NCBI RefSeq assembly: GCF_018129385.1
Contig: NZ_JAFCLN010000001.1
Span: 124,001 to 188,000, forward strand
Origin: Bradyrhizobium lablabi
GTDB taxonomy: Bacteria; Pseudomonadota; Alphaproteobacteria; Rhizobiales; Xanthobacteraceae
Direction of reading: 5' to 3'
DNA length: 64,000 nt
The notes below the pieces were generated by a model. That model did no database searches. It was given only the letters and a program-made list of their open reading frames with translations, and had not been told where the DNA came from. A program made the position numbers and the translations under genes. Of this stretch, positions 33,844 to 43,897 are shown in pieces; within the stretch, counting starts at the first letter, position 1, and each line of letters starts with the position of its first letter.

Positions 33844-35088
33844 ATGAAACGCAGGACACTTTTAGGCGGAACCATCGCCGTAGCCGCATTTGGACTGGTC
33901 TCAAGCGTTGAGGCCCAACAGCCGCCGATCAAGATCGGCATGAGCATGCCGCAAACCGGCGGTCTGGCCGGTGGCGGAAAGCCCTCGCTGCTCGGGATCG
34001 AGATCTGGCGGGACGACGTCAACGCCAAGGGCGGCATCCTCGGCCGCAAGGTCGAGCTTGTCGTCTATGACGACAAGTCGAGCGCGGCGGAGACGCCGGC
34101 GATCTATTCGAAACTGATCGACGTCGACAAGGTCGACCTGTTGTTCGCGCCCTATGCGACCGTGCCGACGGCGCCGATCATGCCGATGGTCAAGCAGCGC
34201 GGCCTCTTGCTGATCGGCAACTTCTCGTTCCAGGTGAACAGCAAGGTTGGCCACGACATGTGGTTCAACAATGCGCCGTGGGGACCGCCCGACAGCTGGG
34301 CGGCGTCGTTCCTCGACATCGGCCAGAAGGCCGGCGGCAAGACCATGGCGCTTCTGGCGGCCGACCAGGAATTCGCCCAAAACCTCGCCAAGACCGCGCG
34401 CGAAGTTGCCACCAAGCGCGGCATGCAGGTCGTATTCGACCAGTCCTATCCGCCCAACACGGTGGAATTCTCCAGCATCATCCGTTCGCTGAAGGCGGCC
34501 AAGCCCGACATCGTCTATGTCGCGTCCTATCCGCCGGATTCCGCGGGCATCCTGCGCGCCGTGAACGAGATCGGCATCGGCGACAACGTCAAGCTTTTCG
34601 GTGGCGGCATGGTCGGCCTACAGTTCGGCTCGGTCATGGAGAACATGGGCTCGCTGCTCAACGGCGTCGTGAACTACAATTCATGGCTGCCGGAAAAGAG
34701 CATGTACTTTGACGGGACCAAGGACTTCTTCGACAAGTACACCAAGCGCGCCGTCGAGGCGAAGGTCGATCCGCTCGGCTATTATCTTGCGCCGTTCGGC
34801 TACGCCAGCGGCCAGCTCGTCGAGCAGGCGATCAAGGCGGTGGGCTCGCTCGACCAGAAGGCAATCGCAAAATATCTGCGCGAGAACACGCACAAGACCA
34901 TCGTCGGTCCGATCGCGTTCTCGGCGGATGGCGAGCGCAAGGAGACCGCGGTGTTGCAGGCCCAGTTCCGCGGCGTTGCGGACAAGAACATGGAGCAGTT
35001 CCGCAGCTCGGGCAAACAGGTGATCCTGTTCCCGGAGAATCTGAAGTCCGGCGACCTCGTCACTCCGTTCGAGGCCGCCCGGAAATAA
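33844..35088 (+). CDS. Branched-chain amino acid-type ABC transporter substrate-binding protein (LivK-like)
   Basis: Periplasmic receptor of 414 residues with an Arg-containing signal peptide (KRRTLLGGTIAVAAFGLVSSVEA) and a type I periplasmic-binding fold beginning IKIGMSMPQTGGLAGGGKPSLLGIEIWRDDVNAKGGILGRKVELVVYDD. The start at ATG 33844 has GGGAGG; in-frame sequence upstream lacks a site. First gene of a five-gene importer. The adjacent molybdenum hydroxylase suggests an aromatic or heterocyclic ligand rather than an amino acid (inference). Confidence 0.92.
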   Translation: MKRRTLLGGTIAVAAFGLVSSVEAQQPPIKIGMSMPQTGGLAGGGKPSLLGIEIWRDDVNAKGGILGRKVELVVYDDKSSAAETPAIYSKLIDVDKVDLLFAPYATVPTAPIMPMVKQRGLLLIGNFSFQVNSKVGHDMWFNNAPWGPPDSWAASFLDIGQKAGGKTMALLAADQEFAQNLAKTAREVATKRGMQVVFDQSYPPNTVEFSSIIRSLKAAKPDIVYVASYPPDSAGILRAVNEIGIGDNVKLFGGGMVGLQFGSVMENMGSLLNGVVNYNSWLPEKSMYFDGTKDFFDKYTKRAVEAKVDPLGYYLAPFGYASGQLVEQAIKAVGSLDQKAIAKYLRENTHKTIVGPIAFSADGERKETAVLQAQFRGVADKNMEQFRSSGKQVILFPENLKSGDLVTPFEAARK

Positions 35089-35098
35089 CACGCGCGCA

Positions 35099-35132
35099 CC
35101 CGCCCGGGATCAGGCTGCTGATCCCGGGCGGG
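35099..35132 (+). terminator. Strong stem-loop between the receptor and permease genes
   Basis: Arms CCCGCCCGGGATCAG and CTGATCCCGGGCGGG are perfect 15-bp complements with loop GCTG, 11 bases after the receptor stop. No T-run follows, so it is more likely a partial terminator or an mRNA-stabilising hairpin that keeps receptor transcript levels above those of the permease genes. Confidence 0.65.
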
Positions 35133-35204
35133 AGCGAATAGCCCGGCATGTGCCGATCGGGGAAGCGGCGCAAGCCGGGTCAAGGGGGACCTCACTTGTT
35201 TTCA

Positions 35205-36077
35205 ATGGACCTGCTGCTCGACGCGGTGGTGATCGGGGTGCTGCTCGGCTGCTTCTATGCGGCGGTCAGCATCGGATTATCCGTCTCGTTCGGCCTGCTC
35301 GATGTACCCCACGTTGCGCATCCGGCCTTCCTGGTGCTCGCGGCCTATCTCGTGTTCTTCATCAACGAGCATTACGGGATCGATCCGCTAGTGGCGGGAC
35401 TTATCATCACGCCGCTCTTTTTCGTGTTCGGCCTGGCCGCCTACCGCCTGTACTACGAGACTTTCGAGCGGCGCGGCAGCGATGCCGGCGTGCGCGGCAT
35501 CGCATTCTTTTTCGGCGTCGCCTTCATCATAGAGGTGCTGATCATCCTGCAATTCGGCGTGGATCAGCGCTCGGTCACCGCGGCCTATATCGGCAAATCC
35601 TGGCGGATCGGCGATATGCGTATCCCGTACCGGATGCTGGTTGCATTCGGCGTGGCTATGGCGTTGACCCTCCTGCTGACGCTGTACCTGTCGAAGACCT
35701 ATATGGGGCGCGCGATCCGCGCGGTTGCCCAGGACCAGGAGGCGCTGCGGCTGATGGGCGCCAATCCGATCCGGGTCAAGCAATGGGCATTCGGCATCGC
35801 CACCGCCGTGCTCGGGCTCGCCGGCGCCTTGCTCATCATTGTGGCTCCCATCGATCCGACGCTTGACCGCGCCTATATCGGCCGCACGTTTTGCGTCGTT
35901 GTCATGGCGGGGCTGGGCAGCATGAGCGGCACGCTGGTTGCCGCGGTCATTCTCGGTGTTGCCGAGTCGATCGTCCTCACCATGTTCGGCGCCTCCTGGG
36001 CGCCCGCCATTGCCTTTGCGATGCTGCTCGGCGTTCTTGCCGTGCGTCCGCAGGGCCTGTTCGGCAGGCGATCATGA
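35205..36077 (+). CDS. Branched-chain amino acid-type ABC permease (LivH-like)
   Basis: A 290-residue inner-membrane permease with about eight hydrophobic segments and the LivH-type loop YMGRAIRAVAQDQEALRLMGANPIRVKQWAFGIATAVLGLAGAL. ATG 35205 is used; an upstream TTG at 35196 lies at a better distance (about 9 bases) from GGGGG and could be the real start. Forms a heterodimer with the next gene product. Confidence 0.9.
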   Translation: MDLLLDAVVIGVLLGCFYAAVSIGLSVSFGLLDVPHVAHPAFLVLAAYLVFFINEHYGIDPLVAGLIITPLFFVFGLAAYRLYYETFERRGSDAGVRGIAFFFGVAFIIEVLIILQFGVDQRSVTAAYIGKSWRIGDMRIPYRMLVAFGVAMALTLLLTLYLSKTYMGRAIRAVAQDQEALRLMGANPIRVKQWAFGIATAVLGLAGALLIIVAPIDPTLDRAYIGRTFCVVVMAGLGSMSGTLVAAVILGVAESIVLTMFGASWAPAIAFAMLLGVLAVRPQGLFGRRS

Positions 36078-37033
36078 AGCGCAAAGGCATCCTTTTCTGG
36101 ATCGGAGCAGCCGTCTTTCTCGCCGCGACATTCCTGATGACGCAGGTCGTCGGCAACCAGTATCCCTTCTTTGCCGGCTATGTGATCCTACAGTTCATCG
36201 TGCTGGCGGTGGCCTGGAGCATCCTCGGCGGCTATGCCGGCTATGTGAATTTCGGCACCAGCGCATTCTTCGGTGTCGGCGTCTACACGGCCGTGTTTCT
36301 GGCCAAGGCTTTTGGCGCGCCGCTGCTCGTGCAAATCGCGACCGCAGCCGCAATAGGCGCGCTCATGGGGTTCGCACTGGGCCTGCTGACCCTGCGCATG
36401 CAGGGCATCTTCTTCTCCATCGCGACCATCGCGCTGACCATCATCATCGAGACCGTGATCACGAACTGGCGCTTTGTCGGTGGCGCGGCCGGCATTCAGA
36501 TCGAGCGGCCGCCGACAACCCCGCCGTTCGACAATTACGTGCAGATGCTGTTCTTCGTGCAGGCGCTGCTCGTGGTGCTTGCGGTCGCGATCTCCCGCTA
36601 CATCCAGAATTCATGGATCGGCCGCGGCCTCCAGGCACTCAGGGACGATGAACTCGCCGCCGAATGCACGGGCGTGCCGACCCTGCGGCTGAAACTGATG
36701 GCTTGCGTCATCTCGGGCGCGCTGATGTGCGCGGCCGGGGCGCCTGCGGCCATGTACCTTCAATTTGCAAACCCTGCGTCCGCGTTCGATCTCAACTACT
36801 CGGTCTCGGCGCTTGCGATGTCGCTGATCGGCGGCACCGCGCATTGGTCCGGGCCGATCATCGGCGCGATCCTGCTCAGCGCGACCCAGCAATTGCTGAC
36901 CGTGACCATTTCGTCCGAGGTCAACGTGCTGCTGCTCGGCGTGATGCTGGTGCTGTTCGTGGTGGGCGCGCCGGAGGGCATCATCGGCCTGGTCCGGAAA
37001 ATTTTCCATAGCCGCAACGAGGGCAAGGAATGA
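36074..37033 (+). CDS. Branched-chain amino acid-type ABC permease (LivM-like)
   Basis: A 319-residue membrane protein with the LivM hallmarks GGYAGYVNFGTSAFFGVGVY, TLRMQGIFFSIATIALTIIIETVITNW and SWIGRGLQALRDDELAAECTGVPTLRLKL, the last being the loop that meets the ATPases. ATG 36074 overlaps the previous stop by ATGA. Second half of the importer channel. Confidence 0.92.
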   Translation: MKRKGILFWIGAAVFLAATFLMTQVVGNQYPFFAGYVILQFIVLAVAWSILGGYAGYVNFGTSAFFGVGVYTAVFLAKAFGAPLLVQIATAAAIGALMGFALGLLTLRMQGIFFSIATIALTIIIETVITNWRFVGGAAGIQIERPPTTPPFDNYVQMLFFVQALLVVLAVAISRYIQNSWIGRGLQALRDDELAAECTGVPTLRLKLMACVISGALMCAAGAPAAMYLQFANPASAFDLNYSVSALAMSLIGGTAHWSGPIIGAILLSATQQLLTVTISSEVNVLLLGVMLVLFVVGAPEGIIGLVRKIFHSRNEGKE

Positions 37034-37759
37034 CGAACGCCGAAGCCCGGGTGCCGTTGCTGCGGATCGTCTCGCTGACCAAGCGTTTCGGCGGCTTCAC
37101 CGCGCTCGACAATGTCAGCGTCGACATCCCGCCGGGCGAGCGTTTCGGTCTCATCGGGCCGAACGGCTCGGGAAAGACCACGCTGATCAATTGCATTTCC
37201 GGCGCGTTCCGCACCGAGCCGGGAACGGTGCTGTTCCGTGACGAGGACATCACGCCGCTACAGCCGCATGTGCGCACGCGGCGCGGCATCGCGCGCAGCT
37301 TCCAGATTCCACGGCCGTTCCGGAGCATGACGGTCGCCGAAAATCTCATGGTCGCGCTCGACTTTGCCGCGCACGAGCACGTTTCCGTCGCGCAACGGCG
37401 CGACACCATGATGTCGATCCTGACGCAGATGGGCCTCGCATCGAAGGCCAACGCATCGGCCACCAAGCTCAGCCAGGTGGAACTGCGCAAGATGGAGCTG
37501 GCGCGCGCCATGGCGACGCACCCAAAACTGCTGATCTCCGACGAGGCCATGGCCGGCCTTTCCAGCTCGGAAGTGGATGAGGTGCTCGATCTCCTGATGA
37601 GCCTCGCAAGCCAGGACATCACCATCATCATGATCGAGCACATCATGCAGGCGGTGATGCGGTTTTCCGACCGGGTGATGTGCCTCGATGCCGGCAAGAT
37701 CATCGCGATCGGCACGCCGTCCGAGGTGATGGCCAACCAGCGCGTGCAGGAGGCCTATC

Positions 37760-37770
<11 letters not shown>
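37030..37770 (+). CDS. Branched-chain amino acid-type ABC ATPase (LivG-like)
   Basis: A 246-residue ATPase with Walker A GPNGSGKTT, a Q-loop in RSFQIPRPF, the signature region LSQVELRKMELARAMA (in place of LSGGQ) and Walker B LLISDEAMAG. The variant signature and the Ala-Met after the Walker B glutamate are departures from the standard LivG (DEPxAGL), but Glu and the H-loop (MIEHIM) remain. ATG 37030 overlaps the previous stop by ATGA. Energises the importer. Confidence 0.9.
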
Positions 37771-38497
<727 letters not shown>

Positions 38498-38515
38498 TCG
38501 TCCCGCGATGCCAGG

Positions 38516-39667
38516 CTATTCGGCGGCGCTCGCAACGGCATCCACGTCGCGATTGGTCACCACCACCTTGATCGCATCCTCGATCCGTTCGCGCGCATAT
38601 TTGAGCGCGGTCGGGAGATCGGCGAGCGGGAAGGTGTGGGTGTGGATCTTTGTCGCGTCAAAGCGCTTTTCCGCCATCAGCGCCATCGCGCGGCGGGTGG
38701 CGCTCTTGCCTTCGCCGCGGATGCCGTAGGCATAGATGTTGTTCTTCACGAGATGCGCGATATCCAGCTTCGCATCCTCGTGCGGGAAGGCGGCGAGGCA
38801 GATCTTGCCGCCGCGGTTGGTCATGTGGATCGCCTGATTGAGCGTCGCCTCGGTGCCCGCACACTCGACGACATAGTCCGCGCCGATTCCGCCGGTGAGT
38901 TGCTTGACCACCGCGACCGCGTCTTCCTCGTTGATATTGACGACGCGGTCGGCGCCGAGCTCCTTGCCGATCGCAAGCCGCCGGTTGCGTGTCCCCGTCA
39001 GGATGACGGGGCTGGCGCCGATCGCCTTGGCGACCGCGACCGCCAGGAGGCCGATCGGGCCGGGGCCGATCACGACCACGCTTTCGCCGGCGACGAGACC
39101 GCCGAGTTCGGTGAGGCCGTACATCGAGGTGCCGGCAGTCACGACCAGCGTCGCCTCCGCATCGCTCATGCTGTCCGGCACCCGGGCCAGTGTGTTGATG
39201 TGATTGACGGCGTATTCGGCAAAGCCGCCATCGGTCGTAAAGCCGTTGGCGCGATGGCCCTTCTCGGGCTTTCCGTAGTTCAGGCAGGAAGTGTACATGC
39301 CCTGCCGGCAGCGCTTGCACTGGCCGCAGCCGGCGTGGATTTCCACGCTGACGCGCTCGCCGATGTCGAACTCGTCGACGTCAGGCCCGAGGGCTGCCAC
39401 CGTGCCCATGTATTCATGGCCCGGCGTAAAGTTCTTGTTGAAGGGCAGGCCGCCCAAAATGCTGGCGGGCGAGCCGGAGTGGATGATTTCAAGGTCGGTC
39501 GCGCAGATCGCCACCGCGTCGATCCGGACCAGCACCTCGGCGCGCCCCGGCACCGGCACCGGTTTGTCGCGCAGGAACAGCTCTTCGGGCCCACCCAGGA
39601 CCCAGGCCTTCATGTGCTCCGGCACCGGAAGATTGGACGACGTCTTGACGCCTGCTGGCTTGTACAT
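38516..39667 (-). CDS. Zinc-containing alcohol dehydrogenase (MDR superfamily)
   Basis: A 383-residue medium-chain dehydrogenase. The catalytic zinc site includes Cys in DAVAICATDLEI and His-Glu in GHEYMG. The structural zinc ligands are in CGQCKRCRQGMYTSC. The NAD-binding GPGPIG lies in VVVIGPGPIGLLAVAVAK. This resembles sorbitol/threonine-type or glutathione-independent dehydrogenases; the substrate is unresolved. ATG 39667 has TGAGGA upstream. It converges on the liv-type importer and may act in the same breakdown pathway. Confidence 0.92.
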   Translation of the reverse strand: MYKPAGVKTSSNLPVPEHMKAWVLGGPEELFLRDKPVPVPGRAEVLVRIDAVAICATDLEIIHSGSPASILGGLPFNKNFTPGHEYMGTVAALGPDVDEFDIGERVSVEIHAGCGQCKRCRQGMYTSCLNYGKPEKGHRANGFTTDGGFAEYAVNHINTLARVPDSMSDAEATLVVTAGTSMYGLTELGGLVAGESVVVIGPGPIGLLAVAVAKAIGASPVILTGTRNRRLAIGKELGADRVVNINEEDAVAVVKQLTGGIGADYVVECAGTEATLNQAIHMTNRGGKICLAAFPHEDAKLDIAHLVKNNIYAYGIRGEGKSATRRAMALMAEKRFDATKIHTHTFPLADLPTALKYARERIEDAIKVVVTNRDVDAVASAAE

Positions 39668-39726
39668 CGGGGCGGTTCCTCATTTTTTGGAAGCCTACCC
39701 CAAAAGACCACCTCTGCACCACCAAC

Positions 39727-41259
39727 TCAGTCCCAAAACTCCTTTGCCCCGCGCAGCTTGTGAGCGGCCTTTTCAGCGGCATCGAGCAATCGCTCGATCT
39801 CGCCGCGCTCGGTCCCGACCACGGTCCCGGCGGCGAACGCCACCGGCTGCATCTTCTTCTCGTTGGCGTCGGCCCGGATTTTCGTCGCCATCTTCTGGTG
39901 CACGGCAATGTCGTTCAACGCGCCAAGGTTATCCTGCAGGCTCGCCAGCGCGCTCTTGTAGCGGGACAGTTTCCTTGCCGAGGCTTTCCCGTCGAACAGG
40001 CTCTCGAAGAAAAAGATGCTGTAGCGCAGCTTCTTCATCGCGATGCGCAGCTTGTGGCGGGCGTGGACGTTGAGATGACGGATATCCTTCGCGCGCTTTT
40101 TTGCCTTGGCGACGCGGCGCGTGAACAGATCGGCGGCAAATGCCTTGGCGCGCTGGCTGTTGCGCACGGAGCGGCGCTTCAGCCAGGCGCCGTCCTCGAT
40201 CCATTCCAGCGTGCTCAGGATCAGCAGGCGATAGCGCGAGCTGGCGATGGCGGCCTTCGCGGCTTCGGCGGCGACGGCGCGGCGGTAGTCCAGCTCGCTC
40301 ACGAGATCGGAGAGACCGGCGATCGGCGGCTCGGCTTCGGAAAGCCGGTTCACCTTGGTGTTGAGGAACACGTCGAGGTCGCGCACCGGCCCCAGTTTGC
40401 CGGCCAGCCATTTCATGTCCCGCTTGATCACCTCGGTTTGCGGGCAGGCGATCAGCTCCTTGAACACGGAGATCGCGGCGCGCAGGCGGCGCACCCCGAC
40501 GCGCATCTGATGAATGCCCTCCGGCAAGCCGGCGAGCACCGCCGGCTCATTGGCGGCGATATGATGCAGCACGGAGCGGGCGGTCATCTGAAAGGCGGTG
40601 GCCAGCGTCGCCTTGCTGGGCAACGTGATCTTGGACGCGGACACGGCCGCGGTCGGCTGGTCCGCGATCAGGCCGTAGCCTTGCTCGGATTTGCTCTTCA
40701 GGGCCAGCCGTGCAGGAACGAGTTCGGCCACCGTCCGCGCCGTCCTGAACAGATCGCTCACCGATCCGCTCTTGAGCTCCAGTTCGACCTCGGCCAGCGG
40801 TGTCGAATAAAGACCGGCGCGGATATGGCCTTCGTCGAGCGCCAGCTCCACCACGCTGTTGCCCGGGTGCAGCGGCACCACCGTGCGGTGAATGTGAGTC
40901 GAGAAAACAGCGTCGAGCTCGCGCCGCAGCCGCCTGGAAAGCAATTCGTCGAGCGGGGTGCCGCGCGCCGCCTTGAGGTCCGGCTGGCTGCCGTCGATCC
41001 GCTTCTCCCACTCGCCGCGGCCGATTGCGACGCCGTTGGTGGCGGTCTTGATGGTCTGAATATGCTTCTTGCCGGCCTGCCGAACCCGCAGCGATATGCC
41101 GTTGCGCCGGAGCACATGCTTGGGCGTGTCGAAATAGGTCGACACCAGATGGCGGTGCGTGGCGAGCTCGCCATTGCTGGGCCGCAGGCTGCGGGAGGCC
41201 GCGAGCTTCTCCAGGTCGGCCGGAGCGACCTCAAATTTGATCTCGGTCTCGATGCCCAT
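39727..41259 (-). CDS. CYTH-CHAD domain protein (predicted inorganic polyphosphate-related)
   Basis: A 510-residue two-domain protein. The N-terminal CYTH domain opens with the ExExK motif, Glu4, Glu6, Lys8 (IETEIKFEV), and has further charged strands for triphosphate and metal binding. The C-terminal CHAD domain, a conserved histidine alpha-helical domain, has VGVRRLRAAISVFKEL, DLDVFLNTK and HARHKLRIAMKKLRYSIFFFESLF. CYTH proteins hydrolyse triphosphates such as tripolyphosphate; CHAD domains bind polyphosphate granules. ATG 41259 is used because the motif then sits at the N-terminus. It follows a TAXI receptor gene by 22 bp on the same strand. Confidence 0.9.
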   Translation of the reverse strand: MGIETEIKFEVAPADLEKLAASRSLRPSNGELATHRHLVSTYFDTPKHVLRRNGISLRVRQAGKKHIQTIKTATNGVAIGRGEWEKRIDGSQPDLKAARGTPLDELLSRRLRRELDAVFSTHIHRTVVPLHPGNSVVELALDEGHIRAGLYSTPLAEVELELKSGSVSDLFRTARTVAELVPARLALKSKSEQGYGLIADQPTAAVSASKITLPSKATLATAFQMTARSVLHHIAANEPAVLAGLPEGIHQMRVGVRRLRAAISVFKELIACPQTEVIKRDMKWLAGKLGPVRDLDVFLNTKVNRLSEAEPPIAGLSDLVSELDYRRAVAAEAAKAAIASSRYRLLILSTLEWIEDGAWLKRRSVRNSQRAKAFAADLFTRRVAKAKKRAKDIRHLNVHARHKLRIAMKKLRYSIFFFESLFDGKASARKLSRYKSALASLQDNLGALNDIAVHQKMATKIRADANEKKMQPVAFAAGTVVGTERGEIERLLDAAEKAAHKLRGAKEFWD

Positions 41260-41281
41260 CGCCGCCCAACCCGTCGCTTGC

Positions 41282-42676
41282 TCAAATCGCGCGCTTGCGC
41301 GGAAGATCAGGCGCAACGCCGCCGATCATCATGCGCCGGTCCATGACCGCCTGATGAAACTGCTGAAGGGCAAGTCCCATGGCCGAAAGGTCGCTTTCCT
41401 CGATCGCGCCATCCTCGTAACACTCCAATGCTTCGCGCAGGACGTCATCGGCCTCGGACTGCATTGCCGTCAGGGCTTCCTGGGTCTCGGCCTCGCGCGC
41501 CTTGCTGATCAGATCGAGCAGGCTGTCGCGGTGGTTCTCGTATCGATCGCGCTCGTCGCGATTCCAGTAATGCCGCAGCCATGCGCCGGCCGATCCCAGG
41601 CCGGAGAGTATGAGGATCGCGCCCCAGATGTAATCGGTATACTTCTCCAGGAAGGTGCGCTCGTTGCCATCGATATAGGCGGCGGCGCCCTGGTGGGCGG
41701 GCAGGGCGGCGTCCTTGTCGGTGTCCGGCTTCTCGATCTTCGGAGCGTTGGTCAGCTCCCGGGCAAGCTGATAGCGGTTGGTAAATAGCTGACGGGCGAA
41801 TGCGGCCACCGTGGTTTCGGACAGCGACTTGGGCGCGATGATCAGATGGTTGACGCTGATCGTGTCGATCTTTTCTTCCGGCCGTGCCGGCGAAGAGCCG
41901 AAAATGCTGCCGGGAATTTCCTCCGCTTCGTACAGCGGATGCTTCTGCGCGATGGTTTCCGATACGTCGATGGGGAGGAATTTGGGTTCACCTCGGGTCA
42001 CAACCGTCGCAGCGATGGCGTCCTTGGTGATCTTGCTGTCGAGCGGACCGACCGCCATGTACGCATCGAGGCTCGTGTCTTTCGCCAGCTCCGAAAGCTG
42101 ATTGATGGCAAACTGTGTCACCGCGACCTTGTCAGGATTGACGCCGGACGCCGCGAGGATCACTTTCAGCAGCGTGACGTTTGCCTGCGTGCGTCCGATG
42201 ACGCCGACGCGGCGGCCTGCGAGTTCGTCGATCGAACTGATCTTCGCGGCCGGCTTTTTTCTGGAGCCTTTCGGCTGAAGGCCGCTCGGCGCCCAGAGCA
42301 CCACGACATTCTTGCGCAGGATGGCGACGGATTCTGCATCTGGCGGCAGCTTCAGGTCGCCGCGCGCGACGGCCAGATCGGCTTTCGACTCGGAAAACAG
42401 CGCGATGCTTTCCGCGGCTCCATCCGTGGTGATCGGCGCGAGCCGGATCGCACTTCCTTCCCGGGCAAAAATCTGGGCAAGCGTCTGGACGAGCTTCTGG
42501 TCGTCGCTGCCCGGCGGGCCTACGGCAATTCGCAGGGTGGTCGGCTTCAACAAGAAATAGAGAGTGCCGGCGGCGGCGCCGAACAGGAAGATGCCGGCGG
42601 CCAGGATCAGAAAAGCGTAGTTTCTACGCCTCCGCCGCCTGCGGGCTATACCGGGATTTTCGGTCTCGTCTGACAT
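41282..42676 (-). CDS. Membrane-anchored TAXI-family solute-binding protein
   Basis: 464 residues. An Arg-rich N-terminus precedes TM1 (about 19-43, NYAFLILAAGIFLFGAAAGTLYFLL). A TAXI/PBP2-type periplasmic domain follows (LRIAVGPPGSDDQKLVQTLAQIFARE ... GRRVGVIGRTQANVTLLKVILAASG), then a second membrane helix at about 348-367 (YIWGAILILSGLGSAGAWL) and a cytoplasmic tail of about 95 residues. TAXI proteins usually serve TRAP transporters as free periplasmic receptors. Here the two anchors and the tail, with no TRAP permease nearby, suggest a sensing or regulatory role. Cotranscription with CYTH-CHAD is likely. Confidence 0.85.
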   Translation of the reverse strand: MSDETENPGIARRRRRRRNYAFLILAAGIFLFGAAAGTLYFLLKPTTLRIAVGPPGSDDQKLVQTLAQIFAREGSAIRLAPITTDGAAESIALFSESKADLAVARGDLKLPPDAESVAILRKNVVVLWAPSGLQPKGSRKKPAAKISSIDELAGRRVGVIGRTQANVTLLKVILAASGVNPDKVAVTQFAINQLSELAKDTSLDAYMAVGPLDSKITKDAIAATVVTRGEPKFLPIDVSETIAQKHPLYEAEEIPGSIFGSSPARPEEKIDTISVNHLIIAPKSLSETTVAAFARQLFTNRYQLARELTNAPKIEKPDTDKDAALPAHQGAAAYIDGNERTFLEKYTDYIWGAILILSGLGSAGAWLRHYWNRDERDRYENHRDSLLDLISKAREAETQEALTAMQSEADDVLREALECYEDGAIEESDLSAMGLALQQFHQAVMDRRMMIGGVAPDLPRKRAI

Positions 42677-42808
42677 CTTACTGTCATACTACATGAAAAA
42701 CATTGTGATGGGCCTCGAAAATCAACCTTACAACTCCATGACGTCACACGCTTGAAATATCCATGACCGAATTTCGGGATCACGGAATCAACCAATTCGG
42801 GTCCCCCC

Positions 42809-43864
42809 ATGCGGATATTGATAGCAACCGACGCCTGGCATCCGCAGGTTAACGGTGTTGTGCGGACGCTGACCTCCCTTGCCGCCAGCGCCAAGGGCCT
42901 CGGCGCTGACATCGAATTCTTGACGCCAGACGGATTCCCTTCCGTGGGCGTGCCGACCTATCCCGGCTTGCGGATCGCGCTGCCGAACCGGCGCGAAATT
43001 ATCAGCCGCATCGAGGCGGCGCAGCCTGATGCGCTCCATATCGCCACTGAAGGCCCGATCGGCTGGGCTGCGCGCGCCTATTGCCGCCGCCGCGACCTTG
43101 CGTTCACCACATCCTATACAACGCGCTTTCCGGAATATGTTTCGGTCCGTACCGGCATTCCGGACAGTGTCGGTTATGCCGTCATGAGGCATTTCCATGC
43201 CGCCTCATCGATGATCATGGTCGCGACCGATTCGCTTCGGCAGGAGCTCAACGGCCGCGGCTTCAAGAAGCTCGGCTTCTGGACGCGCGGTGTCGACACC
43301 AATCTGTTCCGGCCGGACGAGCCGGCCATCCTCGACCTGCCGCGCCCGATCTTCATGACCATGGGTCGCGTTGCGATCGAGAAGAACATTGAAGCGTTTC
43401 TTTCGTTGGATCTGCCGGGCTCCAAGGTAGTAGTCGGTGACGGTCCGCAGAAGACGATGCTTGAGCAGAAATATCCCGACGTGGTCTTCCTCGGCGAGAA
43501 GAAGGGCAAGGACCTTTCTTCTCACCTTGCGGCCGCCGATGTGTTCGTGTTCCCAAGTCTTACAGACACCTTCGGTGTCGTGCAGCTCGAGGCGTTGGCC
43601 TGCGGCACGCCGGTGGCCGCGTTCCCGGTGACAGGGCCGCTCGACGTCATTGCCGATCGTCCGATCGGCGCGCTGGATAAAGATTTGCGCGTGGCCTGTC
43701 TGCGCGCGCTCGAAATGTCGCGTGAAACCTGCCGGAACTTTGCGCTGGAGCGTTCGTGGGAAAACAGCGCGCGTCAGTTCATCGGCAATCTGACGGCGTT
43801 GCAGCCGAGCCGTGCGCTGCGGCCCACGCCCCGTGTGGCCGGCCAGAGCGCCGTGCAGAACTAA
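42809..43864 (+). CDS. Family 4-type (GT-B) glycosyltransferase
   Basis: A 351-residue GT-B enzyme starting MRILIATDAWHPQVNGVVRTL, with the C-terminal nucleotide-sugar site VFLGEKKGKDLSSHLAAADVFVFPSLTDTFGVVQLEALACGTPV. It resembles alpha-mannosyl or glucosyl transferases that glycosylate diacylglycerol or phosphatidylinositol (MgtA/PimB/SqdX group). Its position directly before the PE methyltransferase gene suggests a membrane glycolipid role; the sugar and acceptor are unproven. No clear ribosome-binding site precedes ATG 42809. Confidence 0.87.
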   Translation: MRILIATDAWHPQVNGVVRTLTSLAASAKGLGADIEFLTPDGFPSVGVPTYPGLRIALPNRREIISRIEAAQPDALHIATEGPIGWAARAYCRRRDLAFTTSYTTRFPEYVSVRTGIPDSVGYAVMRHFHAASSMIMVATDSLRQELNGRGFKKLGFWTRGVDTNLFRPDEPAILDLPRPIFMTMGRVAIEKNIEAFLSLDLPGSKVVVGDGPQKTMLEQKYPDVVFLGEKKGKDLSSHLAAADVFVFPSLTDTFGVVQLEALACGTPVAAFPVTGPLDVIADRPIGALDKDLRVACLRALEMSRETCRNFALERSWENSARQFIGNLTALQPSRALRPTPRVAGQSAVQN

Positions 43865-43897
43865 TTTAACCTTAGGACTAACGAGGCAGAAACCAAA

